Shown: positions 46,197-58,080 of the stretch, piece after piece
How the letters are laid out: each line of letters begins with the position of its first letter
Numbering within the stretch: position 1 is the stretch's first letter
NCBI GenBank assembly: GCA_033060915.1
Contig: CM065389.1
Location: 12,650,501 to 12,714,500, forward strand
Source of the DNA: Euryodendron excelsum
Taxonomy: Eukaryota; Streptophyta; Magnoliopsida; Ericales; Pentaphylacaceae
Direction: 5' to 3'
DNA: 64,000 nt
Translations under genes and position numbers: made by a program
The notes under the pieces: generated by a model
What the model saw: only the letters and a program-made list of their open reading frames with translations
Databases searched by the model: none
Told to the model about the DNA's origin: nothing

Positions 46197-49100
46197 TGTA
46201 ACGACCCTGCTAACCAGACCGTTAATAAATAAAAAAAAATGAAGAACCTCAACTCCCGTGGTGAACTCTCCACATAGAAAATAAAGCATAATCGCGGCTC
46301 CAAAAGAATTATGTCCTCTCCATGACTAGGAATCTCGAGTTAACAATTACAACTCTAAAATTCGAATACGACATTCCCTCAACTACAAGTACTCCCGATA
46401 AGATTTAATCATGCTACAATCTCAAATGTACCATTATAAGTGACTCCTAAATTAATTCTTGAGAAAATATTATAACTTCAAATAACTCAAAATAAATAAT
46501 AATTCTTCCTAGGCCCCAAGATATTTTAACGCCCAAAATAATGACTCCAAAATAAAGCCTTAAAGTGGTATGCGACCAGCACCTCATATGCTCCCGTCCT
46601 GATGCCAACTTCTGACATGACCCGACTTCGCTCTCACTAGGTCATGACAGTGGAGGTGTTGGAATTTATAAAGTTTAACAAGGCATGATAATCATGAATC
46701 TCATCATAATTCGAACAGTTCAGTTAACATTACGTCAAAATAGAAAGACTAGTGGAACATTAGCGAAATGTCTTTTTACAAGTACAGTCCAAAAGTGATC
46801 TAGCTATTTAACTCAAAAGTTTTAAAGCGATAGGCTAGCAGGGGGAAAACTCATTCCCACTATCATTTTCTTGGAAAACCGGTTGATGCTTCAACTCCTG
46901 AAAAAGTCCCATAAAATAGGAATGAGCTGAGAAGCTCAGTAGGAATTTCATGAATTCTATAAAGTACAGGTTTAAATGCAATGCAGTAAAAAGATAGTAT
47001 GGCACACATATGTCCCTTGGAATTCTTTTCATTTTTCATCAATACTAGGATCCTTGTAGGAATGTCTTGTCTAGGCCAATTCAAGCCAATGGGGCCCACT
47101 AATGATTCACCCTCTATCATCAAGTCCAGTGGGGCCAATCCATGGTCATCTAACCCGATATCAAGCCAGTAGTACTGACCCATGATAGCCCCGAATACCA
47201 AGCCAGTCAAGTACACCCATGATATAAACCCGGGGTCTTTTTCTTTCCGATTGTTCCACCCTTATTCCTCCCCAGTGATGCAATCATGCAAATAACCTAC
47301 ATTTGTAAAAAGCATTATAATCAACAACATAATTAGCGGGAAAGCATAGAGTCAACACAGTAATATGCAAATCATCTAATAAAAAGAAAATGAACATGTA
47401 TTTTAAAGAATGCATAAGTTCCTACCCTGATAATACGTCCTGGTAAAAATAGGTACTCGCTTCACGTACTGTTTGTGAAGGAAGGAGATATAAGCTTGTA
47501 TGTCACAATTATCCAAGATTTCCCAACAATTCTTATAAATTGGTGATTGTTAATTGGAAGTGTCAAATAAATAGAAAGTCAGTAAGGTTAGAGTTGTTAT
47601 AGTGGATGGTTCCGTGGGACGGATCCTTTAGAATCCTCCTCGTCTCCCGTCAAGAACAAAATTGCCCGATAACAAGGCCCAAGGGTGAAATCCCAAATTT
47701 CACCAGGGGACCCAGTGACCTCGCACTCTCCCATATTTGGGTTCCTCATAATTTTAGAGGTCCATTGGTAAATTTTTAGATTTTTCCCAATTACATTATA
47801 TTCTCTACGATTTTCTGTGTCTAAACAGAGTTATTAATTCACGGAAAATCATAGAATTATCAAAAAATTTCAAAAAATTTAGGGTAGGCTTATATGGTCT
47901 CTAGAACCATTCCAGCAAAATTTGGTGGTCATCGAAGCACGCACGTGCCCTCACACGCCACAAGCCGCGCGTGGGGTAGGAAGGCATAGCCTTCTCCTTC
48001 CTCCACCGCAACTAGTGGTGCTTCCAGGTCCATTTCTGGCCATCCACCGCACTTCCTGGCCATGCATGCACAACCCAATGATAGGTAAGGACCTGAGTTT
48101 CACACACATGGCTAGAGCTCGCCTAGTCGTGGTTGGAGGTGGCCGATTTTTGGCTGAAAAGCCCAGTTGCACGGCGGAACCCTAGGTTCTGGACTTGCAA
48201 CTAGGTTTTTTTGGATCCTTCCCATCATTTTTCTGGAAAAGTGTTCTTCACGAAAGTTGTTCGGATCTTCAAAACGAAGAGGACCAGACTAGTCTCGTCG
48301 AAAAAGGTGGTCGGTGGCCGGAGTTATGGTCGGGTGACTGATTTTCAATGATTTCGGATTTTGAGGGCCATTCTGGCGCATGCACAGAGGTATGAGGCCT
48401 CCTTTGGACTCCATGGAGGTCCTGGAGAAGCCTCGTACCACTGTGGCCAACCTCAGGCCTTGCCTTGGCTTGCTTCGATCAAACAACCGATGAAACGCTT
48501 GATTTTTGCTCATTGTTTTTCTCTCTGGTTCACAGCGGCTGGGGGGTTGCTTTTGCTGGGCTTAGGTAGTCGAGGGGTTGGGGAAAGAGGCTCAGTACCT
48601 GCTCCTTCGAATGGGTTGAGCTTCTCTCCTTCTTCTGCCTCCCTCTACTCGGTTTTCTCTCTCTCTACAATCTCTCTCTCTCTCTCTTCACAGCTACTAT
48701 GGTGGGTCTACAATGGTGAATTTGCTGGGTTTATGAGGGTTATGGAATGGGGAAGAAAGTCTCCTTATCTCACTTCGAATGGTACAGCCCCAACCATCTT
48801 CCTCCTCACTCTCTCTCTTCTTCTTTCTCTCGGTTTTCCTCTCTCTCTCTCTAAGACTCTCCCACTCAGGCTTCTTTCGCACAACCGGGGATAAGGGAGG
48901 GAGTGTGTGGGTATTTATAGCAATTGGGTGGGTGTTACAGGAGCGAACTCTCTCTCTTTCTCCATAACTCTACTCTCTCCCTGTCTTTCTCTCTCTCTAT
49001 AACCATACCCTCTTCAACGTCCCTCTCTCTCTCTCTCTACAATTCCCTTAACGTCCTTCTCTCTTTCTACCATATGCTGCGTATATAGCTTCTTCCCATG

Positions 49101-49357
49101 CCTGCCCAACATGTGGGGAGCATAGGGAATTTTTGGCTCAAGACTCTTTGACGACATTCCCCTCGGTGACCTTCCTTCCCGTCTTCTAGTCCTCGATCCC
49201 TCCCTCTTCCCTTAGTCCTCAATTCTCATTGGCTGAGTGAGAAGCCTTGTCCCGCAAGTGCAAGGCAAGGGAGGTCTAAAAATCTTATGTTATTGTGATA
49301 GTGCGTTTAAAATATAGGCCTTTGTTGCATTAAATCCAATAGGGTAGGTGTACATGC

Positions 49358-49390
<33 letters not shown>

Positions 49391-50222
49391 TGCAGGCATG
49401 CTTGCATTTTTGTATACATATGCCCATGCATATGTGCTGCCCAAGCTATTAATGAACCGGCCATGCAAGTTGGTGGGGTGGGGGCAATTTTGTAATATGG
49501 AAGGGAGTCCCTAGTTTGAAGCTACTGAGTTTAAGGTTTTCATTGAATGCGCAATTTGAGACTGTAAATAGAAGGCTCTCGAAAAGTTAATTGATTTAGA
49601 CTCGAATTTCGTGCGATTCCAATATCGGGTGAGATAGAAAACTCAAAACGAAGTTTTTGGGAAATTCAGGTGCAAATTCCCAGGTGCAGCGGATTTTGGC
49701 GAATTTTCGGGAGACCGAAATTCTACGGAATTAAGTTATGAGATTACAAAGGGGTTGGGCTAAAAAATTTGATAATTTTAGACATTTGATTCGTCAAAAT
49801 CCGTCGAGAAACGGAAGAGAAAACCCTGTATAAAGTTAGGGTAATTTCTGGTGCAAAATTCGCCAGGTGCAGCGAATTTCGGGGGATGTTTGGGAGATCA
49901 AATCTCCACGGAATTGGGTTCCGAGATATAAGGGGATCGGGCTCGAAGAGAGGATAATTCTAGACACTTAATTCGTCAAATTTCATTGACAAATGAGAAA
50001 GAAAATCAAGTTTGAAGTTAGGGTAAATTTTGGTGCGAATTTGCCAGGCATATTGTGTTTCAGAGCTCTTTCGAAAATCGAGCTCCTAAAAAGCTAGTTT
50101 TCGACATACGGTTAGGGTTAGGCTCAAAAGGTCCTTGCTTTTGGTTTATGATTCCTATGGCTAGGTCTACTCAGTCTTGCTAGGGATGTAATGTAGTTAA
50201 AAAGAAAATTACGGGTATTACA
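46197..50222 (+). mobile_element. solo LTR, Del/Tekay-like gypsy, 4.0 kb, inside the Tat 5' LTR
   Basis: Starts TGTAACGACCC and ends GGGTATTACA, a 10 bp imperfect inverted repeat typical of chromovirus LTRs of the Tekay/Del kind. Flanking 5 bp are ggtgt and gttgt (one mismatch); the intact 3' LTR of the host element has gttgt at this site. Contents: no gag or pol; (TC)n at 48656-48690, (AT)n at 49362-49391, a TATA-like TATTTATAG at 48912, and about 182 bp degenerate tandem repeats at 49560-50060. Open frames such as 48361-48894 show no family motif. Lineage is inferred from end sequences and length. Confidence 0.8.
49560..50060 (+). repeat. degenerate tandem repeat near the 3' end of the Del/Tekay-like LTR
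   Basis: Nearly three copies of a unit of about 182 bp: 'caggtgcagcg(g/a)attt' at 49681 and 49864, with 'ttgccaggca' at 50041. Each contains 'ctacggaatt' or 'ccacggaatt' and 'attcgtcaaa'. Confidence 0.65.
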
Positions 50223-50227
50223 GTTGT

Positions 50228-50733
50228 TACAACACAGCCCTGGGTTATTTTATCAACCCAAGCTAAAACCCTCTCAACCTAACTTACGGATATAATCATG
50301 TAGATAGTCAGAGCATTTAATGAAGAATAGACCCGCATTCAATGCAGAGGAGGCACTCCACACAAACGACAACGCTCACATTCGGTCAGTCAAGCTTGAG
50401 CATGGCGATAAAGGTAAAATTACATCCGATCAGTCGGCTCTAGTTGACATAGACCTGTGCAGTAAGTCATAATTATCAGAGTATGCTTAATAAAGAGCGC
50501 TACACTATAAATACCAGAGCTTCGAGAAGCAAGGTAGGATCAATCCAGTTAAGTCATATACATTTGTGAATTTTACTTCACTCGGGGTTAAGATTGCTAA
50601 CTTAACCGTCGAAGTATGTTCGGCCCAAAGAGGGTCAACCCATTCTAACTCCTTTGTCTCTTTATAGCAGGTTGAAAACTTATTGATATTGGTTTAAGTG
50701 ATCAACTATGCCTTCTAAGAAATCCCACTTACA
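50228..50733 (+). repeat. 5' LTR of the Tat element, second part
   Basis: Resumes 'tacaacacagcccTGGGTT' as in the 3' LTR and ends CTTACA. A TATA box TATAAATA at 50506-50513 is matched by 63157-63164 in the 3' LTR. Confidence 0.9.
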
Positions 50734-50735
50734 AA

Positions 50736-50753
50736 TGGCGCCGTTTGTGGGAA
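50736..50753 (+). promoter_or_regulatory. primer-binding site of the Tat element
   Basis: TGGCGCCGTTTGTGGGAA two bases after the LTR. The TGGCGCCGTT start is the usual primer site of plant Tat/Athila elements; the tRNA is not identified here. Confidence 0.85.
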
Positions 50754-50799
50754 GGTTCAAGTAAACATGAGTACCAGCTTCTGAGGGAGAATAAGAGTT

Positions 50800-51520
50800 C
50801 ATGCCACCAGACGAAGGAATGAAACTCCCTCTGGCAATGATAACACCAACTCGGCTGGCCACCAAACCACCCCGAAAAGAAGCAACAGGGGTCGGACGAG
50901 GAGGTCGGAGACCCGGTCTCCTACTGGAAGCCACCGAGGAACATGAGACAAGTTACAGAGGGACCCATACTACGCTAAGGGACCAAATCTCCATAACAAT
51001 CATCACCGGGGCTTGGGCCCTTCACTTTCCAGTGGACGTGTGCCCAATGACCGTTCGCTTCATGCTACTGAAAGGCAACTTCGGTGACGTGACGATGAAA
51101 TTGCCAGACTTACTTCCCAGGTCAGAGTAGTAAGAGACGCAATTTCCAGGAGGGATGATATAGCCGGAAGAGGATCACCGGCTCATCGCAACGGAAGAAG
51201 GAGTCGAGATCCCAGAAGCAAAAGTTCAACGTCAGTGTATATTGTTAGGAGCCATGCCTCCAGCACTGGCGGCAATAGTAAAAGACGAGAAGATCGGCAC
51301 CACAGGATGAGCCGGACACCACATGACAGAGATCGGCTTAGAACCGGTCGACAACAGAAGGAATGGGAAAGGTGGCTAACTGAGAAACTTGATAGCAGAG
51401 AGCAGTTCCCTAAAACACATACTACTCAGGATGTGGTCAGCAAAGCCCCGGATCAGATAGCGTCCACACCTTTCACGGAAGAGATTAAAAGCCGCTAGCC
51501 TTCAAGAAAGTTCGCCCCAC
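50800..51520 (+). pseudogene. gag of the Tat element, N-terminal part
   Basis: Arg/Ser-rich leader, then 51235-51498 with 'TPHDRDRLRTGRQQKEW', ending 'TPFTEEIKSR' and a stop at 51496, then coding-like 'PSRKFAPPK' up to the insertion. The register continues directly at 56851 ('FTPYDEKADPISHVYHYKQ'). The N-terminal 0.4 kb is in broken frames. Confidence 0.75.
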
Positions 51521-51714
51521 CAAAGTGTAAGCACCCCATTTTTGACCGCTCAACAGTCTACACTTCATCCAGACTTGTGTTCAAGTCATTATGGGCATAT
51601 TCCAATCGAAACCAACTTTCTAAGTCCAAATCTCGTTTGTCCATCACTTTGCGGGCCCACCAGGCCCAAATAGAGGCAAAATGACCAAAATGCCCTTAAG
51701 GGCATTGTCCTGTC

Positions 51715-52490
51715 CAATTTCAATCCCTCTCTCGAGACAGTTTATTCCTCGAGACGGTCCTAAATCAGGCACGTCTTTTCGAAGACGGTAAGTCCCTTTT
51801 CCAATCCCTTTCTCGAGACAGTTTATTCCTCGAGACGGTTCCAAATTAGGCACGTCTTTTCGGAGACGATAAGACCCCTTTCCAATCCCTCTCTTGAGAC
51901 AGTTTATTCCTCGAGATGGTTCTAAATCAGGCACGTCTTTTCAGAGACGATAAGACCCCTTTCCAATTCCTCTCTCGAGACAGTTTATTCCTCGAGACGG
52001 TTCCAAATCAGGCTCGTCTTTCCGAAGACGGTAAGTCCCCTTTCCAATCCCTCTCTTGAGACAGTTTATTCCTCGAGACGGTTCCAAATCAAGCACATCT
52101 TTCCGAAGATGGTAAGTCCCCTTTCCAATCCCTCTCTCGAGACAGTTTATTCCTCGAGACAGTTCCAATCAGGCATGTCTTTCCGAAGAGGGTAAGTCCC
52201 CTTTCCAATCCCTCTCTCGAGATAGTTTAATCGTCGAGACAGTTCCAAATTAGGCACGTCTTTCCAATACGGTAAGTCCCCTTTCCAATCCCTCTCTCAA
52301 GACAGTTTATTCCTCGAGACGGTTCCAATCAGGCACATCTTTCTGAAGACGATAAGTCTCTTTTCCAATCCCTCTCTCGAGATAGTTTAATCGTCGAGAC
52401 GGTTCCAAATTAGGCACGCCTTTCCGAAGATGGTAAGTCCCCTTTCCAATCCCTCTCTCGAGACAGTTTATTCCTCGAGATGGTCCGAGT
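51715..52490 (+). repeat. tandem repeat, 80-81 bp x 10
   Basis: The unit carries 'tcgagacagtttattcctcg', 'agacggttccaaat.aggca', 'cgtctttccgaagacggtaa' and 'gtcccctttccaatccctc'. Starts are spaced 80 or 81 bp (51736, 51816, 51897, 51978, 52059, 52140, 52220, 52300, 52380, 52461). Because 81 is divisible by three it creates periodic open frames on the minus strand (51644-52168) that are not genes. Confidence 0.95.
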
Positions 52491-52739
52491 AGCGGAAATA
52501 CTCACAAACATCACAATCGTCCGAGTAACGGAAATACTCGTAAATAGGTCGATATAGGGAATTGCCAACAAACCCTTGTGTCACACGACTGCCGTCAAAG
52601 TGGCGAAAATAGTCAAAACCCAAGTCAACACTAGTGCCTGCTGGCCCACTTCGGTGAAAAATGACCAAACTGCCCCTTAGGCCAATTCCAAGACTTTTCG
52701 GTCAAGATGACCATTTCACCCCTAGGCATCCGAACGCCC

Positions 52740-53230
52740 CGGGAACCACACCGGCTCTGGGTATCAAACCGGTAACCTCCCGAGAATACTTCTTATAGTA
52801 TTCTCAACCTTCCTCTACCTTTCTGGATCATTCCGAATCAGTTCCGGCTAGCCCGGTACAAAATGACCGTTTTACCCCTAGGGGGCCGGTCTCCTTTTCC
52901 GACCACATCGGCTCTGGGTATCAAACCGGTAACCTCCCGAGAATGCTTTTTATAGTACTCACAATCTTTTTTTATCTTTCCAAATCATTCCGAGTCAGTT
53001 CCGGCAAACCCGGTGCGAAATGACCGTTTTGCCCCTAGTGGGCCGGTCACCTTTTCCGACCACACCGGCTTAGGGCATCAAACCGGAAACCTTTGGGAAC
53101 ATTTTGAATAATGTTTCCAAATCTTAAGTCTTCTTCTGGGACAGTCCAAGTCTGTCCCGACAGTTTCCCGATCCAATTGACCGTTTTGCCCCTAAAGGCC
53201 CGGTCAACCCTTCCGACACATCCTATCCTC
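52740..53230 (+). repeat. tandem repeat, about 157 bp x 3-4
   Basis: The phrase 'ccggct(c)tgggtatcaaacc' recurs near 52751, 52908 and 53065, with 'aaatgaccgttttgcccct' between; a fourth, decayed copy follows. The sister LTR has corresponding single-copy sequence around 16240-16330. Confidence 0.8.
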
Positions 53231-53449
53231 ATTTTTCAGGTCAATTACCTCCGAGACACTATTCTAAGTGTTCCTGCTCTTTTTCGGCTATTCGGGTCAT
53301 TCCTGGCCTCTTCAAATAGTTCCTGGACTTTCCGGAGTCACTCCTAGTGAAGCTAGACTAAAAATTGCATGGTAATCACTAGTACAGGCACCCAAATCTA
53401 GTCAAAGATACGTTGCTTGTTGACCTTAAACATTTCCTAAATGGCTGGC

Positions 53450-53567
53450 ACCATTAGTAGTGGCGCCAAGCCAAAAAATGGCCTAGCGCCACTCCTAGTG
53501 GCGCCAGTGTAAAGTTTGGCCTGGCGCCACTGCAACAGGCACTAGTGTATTCCTCTTTCTATAAATA
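53450..53567 (+). promoter_or_regulatory. palindromic motifs and TATA box of solo LTR 2
   Basis: A perfect 8 bp stem GCGCCACT-cct-AGTGGCGC at 53486-53504 is flanked by related half-motifs ('agtagtggcgccaa' at 53455-53470, 'ctggcgccactg' at 53520). TATAAATA at 53560-53567 follows. The same layout occurs in the sister LTR at 15834-15977. Confidence 0.65.
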
Positions 53568-54169
53568 CAGAGCCTCTTTCAGTGTGAAAGAGGTCCGTAA
53601 ACTCAGTCTAAAAATCATTTATTTCGATATACAGAGCTCGAACACTCCCTAAACCCTAGCTTCCCTAGGTTTTCCAAACCCTAGCCACCATACACTAAAC
53701 CCTAGCCTCCTATACACTCATACACACCTCCATACACTCATACACTAGCCTTTAACCCTCCTTTGAAGTCTTGAAGAGCTGCAATCTGAAGTTTGAAGAC
53801 AACTCTTAAAGATTGAAGACGAAGATCAAGACGAAGACCGAAGACCAGCAAGGCGCGCAAAATAAACAAGACATACGGTAAGCTTTCTCTTTAAATTTCC
53901 GCACTTCCCCCTCTCTCTTCTCTCTCTTAACCCACTTGGGTTTTCTCTATTTTAATTCCCCATCTCTTTCCCCCCTTTTCTTTGCATGCTTGAAATAAGG
54001 AGATTCCTGGTCCATGTGTAGGATTGGACTATTGGAGGGTCACCGTATCGGGGGCTCTCTTTTAATCTAACCGGAGACCACGTGGGTCTGGCCTCCTTGA
54101 TTATGTGGTGAAGCCTTAACCTTGTATGTTCACGACTCCAAAATTGCATTGTGCATATCATGATCTTGC

Positions 54170-56330
54170 ATATTCCAAAAATCGTTTTCAAAGTTGTTTT
54201 CAAAATCGTTTTCAAACTTTTTTTTCAAAATTGCATCAAAATCTCCTTTTCAAAACATGTTTTCAAAATCACAATCCTAGGGTGATTCCAGCCTTTCCAT
54301 GGCTAGGGTTGCTTTAGGAAAGTGTTACATTCAAAGAGACCAACATGGTCTATATTTTCAACCCTTGTTGTTTTCAAAACCACTTTCTTAAAGTGGTTCT
54401 AGCCTTCTTATGGTTAGAATCGCTTTAGCAAAGTGAGACGTTTTTATACTTTCCAAAAAAGCTCTCTTTTAAAAAATCTCTTCCTAAAAATCTCTTTTTC
54501 AACATACTTTCCTAAAACTCTCCTTTCCGAAGTTGTTTCAAAAACTCTTTCCAAAAATCTATTTTTCAAAACTCTTTTTTTCAACTCCTTTCCAAAATTC
54601 TCTCCAAAATTGACTTTCCAAAAACGTTCCCTAAAAATCTTTCTAAAAACTCTCTTCCCAAAATCTTCCTTCTAGAAACTCCTCTCTAGGATTTCCTTCC
54701 AAAAAACTTGTTTCCAAAAACACACTTTCCAAAAACTCCTCCCTAGGATTCCCTTCTAAAAATTTCCGTTCTCAAAAACACACTTTCCAAAAAACTCTTT
54801 CCTTAAAGCCCAAGTCAAGCCCTAGAACTCACGATTAGGAAACCTTAGTTTTCTTTCAAAAAATATGGTTTTCAAACTTGCCTTAAAACCTAAGTTTCCA
54901 AAATTTTCCTTTTTACATCCAAACTTTACATATTTCCAAAACCTCTTTTCTATGTCAAAACTATAGCCTTCCAAATCTAGGGTTTCTAAAACCTGCATTT
55001 CCAAATCCTTGTCAATTCCAAACTTCCCTTTAGGAAACCAAATCCCATTTTTCTTTTAGGAAACCAAATCCAATCTTCCTGTTTGGGAAACTAGATCCAA
55101 TCCTCCGTTTTTGGAAACAAAATCAAACCTTCCTTTTTAGACTCAAAATCTAAATCTTTCCTAATTCAAATTCTCTCCTAATTTCCTACCTTCCTAAACC
55201 ATAAGTTTCCTAAAACTTTCAAATCTTTCCTTAAACTCAACTTCCACATCTTTTCTAATTTTACCTTTTCCTAACTCTATCCCTTTTCAAATCTTAACTT
55301 TCCCAATCTAAGTTTTCAAACCTTTCCTAAACTCAAACCTTTCCTAATCTCAAGATCTTCTAAAACTCTAAAACTTTCTAAATCTTAAACTTTGTAAATT
55401 TCAAAATCTTTCCAAATCCAAAGCCTTCCAAGTTTAAAAATTTCTTAAGTTAAATCTTTCCAAATCTAAAACTTTCTAAACTCAAAACTTTCTTATTTTC
55501 AAAACTTCCTTGTTTTCTAAACTTTCCAAAGCTCAAAACTTTCTTAAGTTGAAACTTTCTTAATTCAAATCTTTCCAAAAATGAAACTTTCCTAAGTTGA
55601 AACTTTCTTAATTTGAAAACTTCCCTAATTGAAAACTTTCCTAATTCAAAACTTTCTTAATTTGAAACTTTCCTAAATCGGACATTTCCTAATTCAAACA
55701 TTTTCTAAATCTAATATTTCCTAATCTCCTAAACCTTCTAAGTCGAGTCAAATCTTTCCTAAGTCTCTTTCTTAAGTCTAGGTTTCATAAACCTCCATCT
55801 TTCCAAAATAACTCTAAATCTTTCTTCCAAGTTCTATCTTTTCAAATCAAAATCCAATCTCTTCAATTCCAAAATTCTAAATTCCAATTTTCAATCCTTT
55901 ATTCTAAGTTCAAATCAAATCCTTTTTCCAAATCAAAATCTCTTTCTTCCAATCCAACCTTCTATTTTCAATCGGACTCTTGTCCGAACTACGACTGACC
56001 TGATTCCTCCAAAAGGATACGTAGGCAACCCTCATGGGTGCGGTCACAACTTCTTTCAAATTTCAAATTCCTCCATATTTTTCAAATTTCCAATTCCACA
56101 ACCTCTTTCAAATCTCTAATTCCACATTCTTTTCAAATCTCCAATCTATTTTGAAACTTCAAATTTCAAATTTCTATTTCCAAATCTCTATTTCTAATTT
56201 TTCAAACCTTCCAATTTCAAATCTATCTTTTCAAATCTCTTCTAAAATCAAATCAATTTCTTTTCAAATCTTTTTCCAAATCTATTTTCCAACCTCTCTT
56301 ATCTTGCACTTGCATATCATACATCATATC
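54170..56330 (+). repeat. 2 kb pyrimidine-rich, G-poor tract of solo LTR 2
   Basis: Endless variation on 'ctttccaaatc' and 'aactttcctaa', with G almost absent. It matches in style, on the opposite strand, 14230-15010. Short open frames rich in Phe, Ser, Lys and Asn within it are composition artefacts. Confidence 0.8.
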
Positions 56331-56850
56331 TTTTTAAACATCTTTTTCAAAATGGATAGGATTGAACAATAGTTAGTTGAATACTCTCATAGGTGAATCT
56401 AGGGTAGATTGACATGTAGGTACCGAAAGGGTGGGGTAGGGTGATGGCTTAGTGCGTCTTCCCTACACGTAACCAAACCCCTAGCCTAGATCACTGATTT
56501 CGAAAGACCAAAATGAGTTATTTTTCTAAAAAAGGGCTAAATATTTTTCAAAGGTTGCCAAACAACCTGTTTTTCTTAAAAACCCTCTCTTGAGGAGATA
56601 TTTTCAAAAATCGTTTTCCAAAACCCTAAGTGTAGTTTTCGAATTATGCTTAGTTTTTAGGTAACCTAACTTACCTTAATCAAGTTAGGTGGTGACTCCA
56701 AAATTTTTCCAAAAGCCCTTTATTCAAATCAATTTTCAATTCAAACCTAGTTGCACTCATTCTTCTAGGAGGGTGAGTTCTAATGAGAGAGTACATCATT
56801 TTTCCCACTTGTGTGTGTATTCCTCGAGTGCGAAAAATTTGGGCGCGACA

Positions 56851-58080
56851 CAAAGTTCACACCATATGACGAAAAGGCCGATCCAATCAGTCACGTCTAC
56901 CACTACAAGCAAATGATGGCACTCTAGAGTGGAGATCAATCCCTGATGTGTCGAGTATTCCTATCTAGTTTGGGAGAGGCGACCCTACAATGGTTTGACA
57001 AGTTACCATCTAAATCAATATCAAACTAGAGACAACTCGCCAAACTTTTCACTGCTCGCTTCATAGCTAACAGCAAGCAGCCTAGGGAAGTAGACTTCCT
57101 ACTCACTTTATGGAAGAATGATGGAGGAGGATTACGGACGTATATGTAGCGCTACTGGGTGGCCTACAATGAAATTGACAAGTGCAGCGAACAGTTGACT
57201 GTAACTCAGTTCAAAATCGGCTTGCCCAGAAAGCACCGCCTGCGACAGTCCTTAATGAAGAGGCTAGCCCTCACAGTGCAAGAATTAATGTCGAGAATCG
57301 AGTGATATGCGAGGTTGGAAGAGGATGTACCGCAGCCCGAGAAGGTCAGCATTATCGTCGAAAAGAAGAATGGGCAGGACGCAAAGAAGTTTCAGTGGGA
57401 AAACAACAACGGCCGAAGCAATAAGGCAAGCAATAGGGTTTACACTGTCTTCAAGGACTCCATTTATAAGATTTTGCCCCATATCCATGAAAAGCCGTTC
57501 TTCAAATGGCCCCCGAAGTTAGGATGAGACCCTACAACCCGAGACCAAGGGAAGTTTTGCTCCTATCACAAGGAGAAGGGGCATCAAACGGCAAATTGCC
57601 GACATCTAAAAAACCACCATGAAGATTTGGCAAAGGCTAGCCATCTTGACCAATATATCGACATAGAAAAGATAAAACGGGAGGCTGAGCAGCCAAAGCT
57701 GGAGGCCCCTCTACAGAAAGAAGACTGAGCTAAACTAGTCCGGGTGATCAACGTGCTGTATGGATCGGTGGAATTAAAGGCTATCGAGTGGCACATATAC
57801 TGGGCTAATATTCAAAAGGCCGTGCATTTAAGGGAGGTGATGCAGATAGGCCCCCCTTCGAAGAAAGTAAAGGTCGGCGGTGATACTGCAGGCATAACCT
57901 TTACTGACGAAGATCTCGTGGGAGTTCAAACTCCCTACAATGACGCACTGGTCGTAATCCTACACATGACAGGTTGTGACGTTAAGAGGCTGCTTGTTGA
58001 CCAGGGGAGTTCCTCCAAAGTTATGTACTATGACCTATTCAAGAAGCTAGAGCTGAAGGATGCTGACCTCTAGCCCTCGC
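56851..58080 (+). pseudogene. gag and protease of the Tat element
   Basis: Retrotransposon gag domain: 'FTPYDEKADPISHVYHYKQ', 'LSSLGEATLQWFDKLP', 'FIANSKQPREVDFL'. A gypsy zinc-knuckle-like motif at about 57555-57600 reads CSYHKEKGHQTANC. Protease at about 57960-58070 has 'LLVDQGSSSKVMYYDLFKKL', where the plant gypsy active site is usually DxGSS; the Asp is kept. Stops interrupt at about 56925, 57028, 57148, 57306, 57523, 57728 and 58072. Gag packages RNA and protease cuts the polyprotein in the intact family; this copy is broken. Confidence 0.88.

Larger units (their letters stand above)
51526..56850 (+). mobile_element. solo LTR of family L, 5.3 kb, inside the Tat gag
   Basis: Bordered by exact CAAAG duplications (51521-51525 and 56851-56855). 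Starts TGTAAGCACCCCATTTTTG and ends GGGCGCGACA. Order: ten-copy 81 bp repeat (51715-52490), about 157 bp repeats (52740-53230), palindromic motifs, TATA box (53560), a leader of roughly 0.6 kb, then a 2 kb C/T-rich, G-poor tract (54170-56330). The end part is homologous to the left end of 13580-17178 read in reverse. No coding capacity. The copy is 1.7 kb longer than its sister, partly through repeat expansion. Confidence 0.88.

Noticed and set aside
48361..48894. 177-codon open frame in the Del/Tekay-like LTR
   Set aside because: CT-repeat-driven composition, opposite-strand frames overlap, and no motif; it lies in a solo LTR.
51644..52168. Minus-strand open frames encoding a 27-residue repeat
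   Set aside because: Produced by the 81 bp tandem array, whose length is divisible by three; no start context, no homologous family, and the unit length varies (80/81).
51715..52490. CRISPR-like regular spacing
   Set aside because: The whole 81 bp unit is repeated, with no unique spacers, and the genome is a plant.
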